Assembly: GCF_028767025.1 (NCBI RefSeq)
Contig: NZ_JAJQXX010000018.1
Location: 1-42,843 of the forward strand
Direction of reading: 5' to 3'
Origin: Blautia sp. XA-2221
Lineage (GTDB): Bacteria; Bacillota; Clostridia; Lachnospirales; Lachnospiraceae
Length of the DNA stretch: 42,843 nt
A program made the translations under genes and the position numbers. Shown piece after piece: positions 40,006 to 42,843 of this stretch (position 1 is its first letter; every line of letters begins with the position of its first letter). Under the pieces are notes generated by a model. That model was not told where the DNA came from. It searched no databases and saw only the letters and a list, made by a program, of their open reading frames with translations.

Positions 40006-40827
40006 CTATCCTTCATATGCCGCAACTTCCATTGCTGGAAAATATGTTTCTAGGATTTCTTTCCAGTCTTTTCCATCTCTGGCAAGCTCATTTCCTCCAT
40101 ATTGGGAAAATCCCAACCCGTGTCCTTTTCCTTTACAAAGGAAGCGAAACTCTCCACCCACTTTCTGAATCGAAAAATCCGAAGAGGAAAGCCCCATTCC
40201 CTGTGCAAACGCCTCTCCTTCCAGAATATCCCCATCTGCCCTAAGACTTACCACATGCCCACTGCCATCTCTTTGCTCTATATCCAGTTTAGAAGGCATT
40301 TGCTGTTCTTGTATATATGTACTGTTTAAATAAAGTGGAGAATTTTTATCTCCGCTGCTGTCCACAGACTTCAAATAAGAATATTTTTTATCATGAAAGG
40401 CCTGTGTTCCGTCCCTGGTTTGACCGTTGCTGATTTCATGATAGGGAACAAGTTTCAGTTCACCATCTGATATCAATACCTGCCCCTGCGTTTCTTTTAC
40501 AGCTTTTTCATAAATTTTATCTGGAAAAAGCCACGCAAATTTTTCATTTTTTATTTCTCTGCAGATCTCCCCCAGCACATCTGAAATATTTTTTTCCTGA
40601 ATCCTCCTGAAAAAATTTGTTCTGGCTATGACTGCCTGAGCCTTTACTGCTTCTTTTTCATAATCATCCGGAATCTGCAAAGAAAGAATAAGAGGAATAT
40701 ATTCTTCCGGCTCCGGAGTTCTGTTTATAATTGCAGCCTCCACTCCATTTACTGCCATAACGCCTATATACGGAACAAAAAACAACATCAGAAAACCGGA
40801 AATCCAAAACCTTTCTCTTTTTCTCAT
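40006..40827 (-). CDS. spoIID: Stage II sporulation protein D (SpoIID), with Gln in place of the usual catalytic Glu
   Basis: A 273-residue protein, somewhat shorter than the usual 300-340. An N-terminal signal-anchor (FWISGFLMLFFVPYIGVMAVNG) is followed by the SpoIID/LytB domain: PLILSLQIPDDYEKEAVKAQAVIART, ETQGQVLISDGE, YHEISNGQTRDG, and GKGHGLGFSQYGGNELARDG. SpoIID is a lytic transglycosylase of the DMP machine that thins septal peptidoglycan during engulfment. The essential Glu (in the VASEMP-like motif of B. subtilis and C. difficile) falls on Gln51 (SLQIP). Either the catalytic residue is elsewhere, or activity is reduced (inference). A terminator at 40920-40959 insulates it upstream; spoIIQ follows. 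Weak GGGAAAA ribosome site. Confidence 0.9.
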   Translation of the reverse strand: MRKRERFWISGFLMLFFVPYIGVMAVNGVEAAIINRTPEPEEYIPLILSLQIPDDYEKEAVKAQAVIARTNFFRRIQEKNISDVLGEICREIKNEKFAWLFPDKIYEKAVKETQGQVLISDGELKLVPYHEISNGQTRDGTQAFHDKKYSYLKSVDSSGDKNSPLYLNSTYIQEQQMPSKLDIEQRDGSGHVVSLRADGDILEGEAFAQGMGLSSSDFSIQKVGGEFRFLCKGKGHGLGFSQYGGNELARDGKDWKEILETYFPAMEVAAYEG

Positions 40828-40919
40828 AAATTTTCCCGTATGTACTTTGTCTTAATATATGTCGCTTTGTGATGTTTTATAAGCAGATTTCTTTATAAAA
40901 ATCTCTTCTTCTCTGACAC

Positions 40920-40959
40920 AAAAACTCCTGCCCGAAGTATAATATAGCCGGGCAGGAGT
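40920..40959 (-). terminator. Terminator upstream of spoIID
   Basis: ACTCCTGCCCG (40924-40934) pairs perfectly with CGGGCAGGAGT (40949-40959), followed on the minus strand by TTTTT. It ends the transcript of the hypothetical gene at 41078-41458. Confidence 0.85.
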
Positions 40960-40993
40960 AAACGGATCAGCTGCTTTGCCAACCAAACCAAGC

Positions 40994-41030
40994 TTACTAT
41001 GGCTCTTTGACATTAGCTCTTAATCTTTTT
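40994..41030 (-). repeat. Dispersed repeat, copy B
   Basis: Contains CTTTGACATTAGCTCTTAA, identical over 19 bases to copy A in the tRNA operon (42633-42676), and related to copy C (41647-41698). Confidence 0.6.
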
Positions 41031-41077
41031 TATTTTTATCATCCAACACAGAGCTTCCAGAACATTAAATCCTCAGA

Positions 41078-41458
41078 TTATTCAGGAACTAAATAGAGCA
41101 ACTCTTTCTTTTTTAGTTCTAAACCTTTCTTTGCACTGGAATACTTAACTATCTGCATTCTGTCACCCGGCCCCTGAAGCCAGTAAAAAACCTGCTTTAA
41201 AAATAAATGATATCGACTTTTATCTATACTATTTTTGACATAAGATATTTTACCAGTTACAGAACCTGTCGTTTCAGCACACCTGCCGCCAGCCTGTACT
41301 TTGTGACTTCCGCATTTTTTATTTCTTTTCATTTCCGGATAAAATGACGCATTTTTTTCTTTCGGTATGTTGAGCAATATATTTCCAGAAAATACTTTTA
41401 TACCAAAACAGATCACAGCAGCAACTATCTTACAGAAAAATTCTTTTAATCCTCTCAT
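41078..41458 (-). CDS. Hypothetical small protein with N-terminal hydrophobic segment
   Basis: A 126-residue protein; I recognise no family. It begins MRGLKEFFCKIVAAVICFGIKVFSGN, a signal peptide or single membrane anchor, followed by a basic region (FYPEMKRNKKCGSHKVQAGGRC) and a Lys-rich C-terminus (SSAKKGLELKKKEL). Start 41458 is supported by AAGGAGGG eight bases upstream; the frame is open for another 55 codons to 41623 but no ribosome site is there. Part of its N-terminal DNA (about 41371-41400) resembles the spoIID-like fragment at 41735-41775 (shared KVxSGNI coding segment), so it may be built from rearranged material. Ended by the terminator at 40920-40959. Confidence 0.45.
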   Translation of the reverse strand: MRGLKEFFCKIVAAVICFGIKVFSGNILLNIPKEKNASFYPEMKRNKKCGSHKVQAGGRCAETTGSVTGKISYVKNSIDKSRYHLFLKQVFYWLQGPGDRMQIVKYSSAKKGLELKKKELLYLVPE

Positions 41459-41646
41459 AATAGCCCTCCTTATTCTTATGCCTGTCCCACCAGGGCTGCG
41501 CCTTTCCCACAATGTTTCAGGTACTATAACTCTATGCGGATCATTTAGAAAGATAGAACTATAAATTTCACTTTTTATCATTTTCATTACATCATGTTCT
41601 GTATATTTCAAAACCCAATTCATGATAAAGTAATGTAATTATCAAC

Positions 41647-41698
41647 CTACCATGAACCTTTTACATTAATTATTAGCCTTTCCGGCTATTAACCTTAA
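41647..41698 (-). repeat. Dispersed repeat, copy C
   Basis: Aligns with copy A (42633-42676): CTACCATGAACCTTTTACATTAATTATT... with a small hairpin AGCC/GGCT in the place of AACC/GGTT in copy A, a compensatory change. Confidence 0.5.
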
Positions 41699-41833
41699 AA
41701 CTTTATAGTTGGAAAAAGCTTCTTCCAGTATTTCCCCAAATATATTTCCGGAAATCACTTTCATTATATCAACGTGTATAAGAACTACTGTCAACAAGAA
41801 GCCTGAAATCCAGAACCTTTCTCTCTTTCTCTG
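41666..41833 (-). pseudogene. Decayed duplicate of the spoIID 5' end
   Basis: The minus-strand frame reads QRKRERFWISGFLL, the SpoIID N-terminus (MRKRERFWISGFLM) with ATG changed to CAG. After about 14 residues the sequence diverges (VDIMKVISGNIFGEILEE) and resembles the start of the hypothetical gene at 41078-41458. No start codon is left, so it is a broken fragment. It overlaps repeat copy C at its end. Confidence 0.6.
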
Positions 41834-41855
41834 AAAAGTACCTTCTGATATGTAA

Positions 41856-42150
41856 GAAAAAGATAAACTTGTGAATGAAGATAATGTACATTCTGATATA
41901 AAGGAAAATAAACTTGTGGATAAAGAAAAAGTATATTCTAATATAAAAGAAGAAGATAAGCTTGTGTATGAAGAAAAATATCTTCTGAATAAAAGAAGAA
42001 AATAAACTTGTGGATAAAAAGAAAGTGCATTCTGATATAAAAGAAAAAGATAAACTTGTGAATAAAGATAATGCGAAATATAATCCTGATGAAGAAATAG
42101 GATATCAAGAATTTTATAAGCTGATTTTTGTTTTTCTATTCAACCAGTGA
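41856..42150 (+). pseudogene. Frameshifted relic of a repeat-rich gene (five 15-16-codon repeats)
   Basis: AAACTTGTG-type units begin at 41865, 41910, 41958, 42004 and 42052 (spacings 45, 48, 46, 48). In the plus strand they encode repeats like DKLVNEDNVHSDIKE and NKLVDKEKVYSNIKEE; the unit of 46 bases breaks the frame, and the tail KYNPDEEIGYQEFYKLIF continues in the new frame to TGA at 42148. No start codon is visible. It looks like a lost gene for a charged, helical repeat protein. The 801-base gap 41459-42259 otherwise contains only the fragments described here. Confidence 0.6.
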
Positions 42151-42225
42151 TCTGTTACTAACTCTTGAATTGTATGGCTGCTTCGGATCAAACATCAATA
42201 GAAAAAATCTGTTTTCAGATAGAAT

Positions 42226-42257
42226 AAAAGCCTTCAGGTAAATACTTGAAGGCTTTT
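42226..42257 (-). terminator. Terminator of the tRNA operon
   Basis: AAAAGCCTTCA (42226-42236) pairs with TGAAGGCTTTT (42247-42257) with a ten-base loop, directly after tRNA-Lys on the minus strand; TTTTATTC follows. Confidence 0.85.
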
Positions 42258-42259
42258 CA

Positions 42260-42332
42260 TGAGGCATCGGGGATTCGAACCCCGGACAACTTGATTAAAA
42301 GTCAAGTGCTCTACCGACTGAGCTAATACCCC
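42260..42332 (-). tRNA. tRNA-Lys (anticodon TTT)
   Basis: A 73-base cloverleaf with acceptor GGGGTAT/ATGCCTC (two wobble pairs), anticodon arm CTTGA-CTTTTAA-TCAAG, T loop TTCGAAT, discriminator A; no encoded CCA. Last gene of the tRNA operon. Confidence 0.95.
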
Positions 42333-42391
42333 ATATTATTAAATTATTTATTTCTTTTCAGAAAGTACATGAATGACTTTCCAAAAGGAAA

Positions 42392-42464
<73 letters not shown>

Positions 42465-42469
42465 ATAAA

Positions 42470-42543
42470 TAGCGGGAACAGGATTTGAACCTGTGACCTT
42501 CGGGTTATGAGCCCGACGAGCTTCCAGACTGCTCCACCCCGCG
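42470..42543 (-). tRNA. Initiator tRNA-fMet (anticodon CAT)
   Basis: 74 bases. Initiator marks are the mismatched first pair (C1 with U72) and three G-C pairs in the anticodon stem (TCGGG-CTCATAA-CCCGA). The mismatch is C-U rather than the usual C-A. Discriminator A; no encoded CCA. Confidence 0.93.
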
Positions 42544-42559
42544 GTATTATTGAATTGAA

Positions 42560-42632
42560 AGCCGATGATCGGACTCGAACCGATAACCTGCTGATTACAA
42601 ATCAGCTGCTCTGCCAATTGAGCCACATCGGC
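42560..42632 (-). tRNA. tRNA-Thr (anticodon TGT)
   Basis: 73 bases: acceptor GCCGATG/CATCGGC, anticodon arm GCTGA-TTTGTAA-TCAGC, T loop TTCGAGT, discriminator T. Confidence 0.95.
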
Positions 42633-42676
42633 TTACCATGAGCCTTTGACATTAGCTCTTAACCTTTTCAGGTTAA
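42633..42676 (-). repeat. Dispersed repeat, copy A, between tRNA-Tyr and tRNA-Thr
   Basis: TTACCATGAGCCTTTGACAT continues into ATTAGCTCTTAACCTTTTCAGGTT; on the transcript an AACC/GGTT hairpin and a GAGC/GCTC hairpin can form. Copies B (40994-41030) and C (41647-41698) lie 1.6 and 1 kb away outside the operon. Confidence 0.6.
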
Positions 42677-42758
42677 TGGGTGGAGAAGGATTCGAACCTT
42701 CGAAGGCGGTGCCAACAGATTTACAGTCTGCCCCCTTTGGCCACTCGGGAATCCACCC
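42677..42758 (-). tRNA. tRNA-Tyr (anticodon GTA)
   Basis: 82 bases, class II with a long variable arm. Acceptor GGGTGGA/TCCACCC, anticodon loop CTGTAAA, T loop TTCGAAT, discriminator A. Confidence 0.95.
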
Positions 42759-42768
42759 TTGATTTCTA

Positions 42769-42841
42769 TGGGGCCTATAGGGCTCGAACCTATGACCCTC
42801 TGCTTGTAAGGCAGATGCTCTCCCAGCTGAGCTAAGACCCC
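42769..42841 (-). tRNA. tRNA-Val (anticodon TAC)
   Basis: 73 bases: acceptor GGGGTCT/AGGCCCC with a wobble, anticodon arm CTGC-CTTACAA-GCAG, T loop TTCGAGC, discriminator A. First visible gene of the operon; its promoter lies beyond the window. Confidence 0.94.
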
Positions 42842-42843
42842 AT

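Noticed and set aside
41856..42060. CRISPR-like regular repeats
   Set aside because: Units are contiguous, degenerate and 45-48 bases long with no unique spacers; they read as codon-based repeats.

Overview
The window reads as chromosomal DNA of a low-to-mid GC, endospore-forming Firmicute, most probably a gut Lachnospiraceae (Blautia/Ruminococcus-like). The support is the mix of sporulation genes (spoVT, spoIIQ, spoIID), lineage-typical small proteins (DUF6145- and DUF6462-like), strong AGGAGG ribosome sites, consensus TTGACA/TATAAT promoters and tRNA genes without encoded CCA. The genus is an inference from remembered protein resemblance; no database was searched.

Layout. (1) 1-~900: the edge of an integrated mobile element (partial ParA, two excisionase-like DUF6462 proteins, three 11-bp integrase-arm-like repeats) lying against the 3' end of lysS. 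(2) 916-15,043, all minus strand: a housekeeping block. From upstream to downstream it holds an XRE regulator, cvfB-like, dnaE, pfkA, a SpoU-type rRNA/tRNA methyltransferase, nfeD plus an SPFH protein, argF, birA, a DUF6145 protein and dusB (ending in a terminator), then a separate consensus promoter for greA-lysS. (3) 15,234-15,737, plus strand: a UPF0303 heme-degrading-like protein. (4) 15,878-28,494, minus strand: a complete sugar catabolic cluster. Its order is lacI regulator, cupin-2, ribose-type ABC transporter (ATPase, permease, binding protein), FucU/RbsD mutarotase, a 37-codon small ORF, cupin-1, L-xylulose kinase (lyxK), Gfo/Idh/MocA oxidoreductase, ulaE, araD. (5) 28.8-38.7 kb: acyl-ACP thioesterase, aspA with a divergent LysR regulator, tRNA-Gln, pncB, an M15 peptidase, DAHP synthase, spoVT, a hemolysin III protein and a GIY-YIG protein. 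(6) 38.9-42.2 kb: spoIIQ, spoIID and a scrambled tract of duplicated fragments, a decayed repeat gene and a dispersed structured repeat. (7) 42.26-42.84 kb: a tRNA operon (Val-Tyr-Thr-fMet-Phe-Lys in transcription order).

How the main cluster works. LyxK, UlaE and AraD form the known route L-xylulose -> L-xylulose-5-P -> L-ribulose-5-P -> D-xylulose-5-P -> pentose phosphate pathway. There is no 3-keto-L-gulonate-6-P decarboxylase, so ascorbate is an unlikely substrate. The step that makes L-xylulose is unassigned. Two paralogous, about 400-430-residue double-cupin proteins of no characterised family that I recognise are the best candidates for a new aldose-ketose isomerase (for example acting on L-lyxose or L-xylose), with the FucU-like mutarotase supplying the right anomer. 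The operon has a textbook promoter (TTGACA-17-TATTAT) with an AAAACGTTTT operator inside the spacer and three more copies around it, all near whole helical turns apart. This is my main candidate for an undescribed system.

Other points worth attention are two genes (spoVT and the M15 peptidase) whose Shine-Dalgarno lies in the 3' arm of a terminator-like hairpin ending just before the ATG, a SpoIID whose usual catalytic Glu is Gln, and partial duplications of spoIID.
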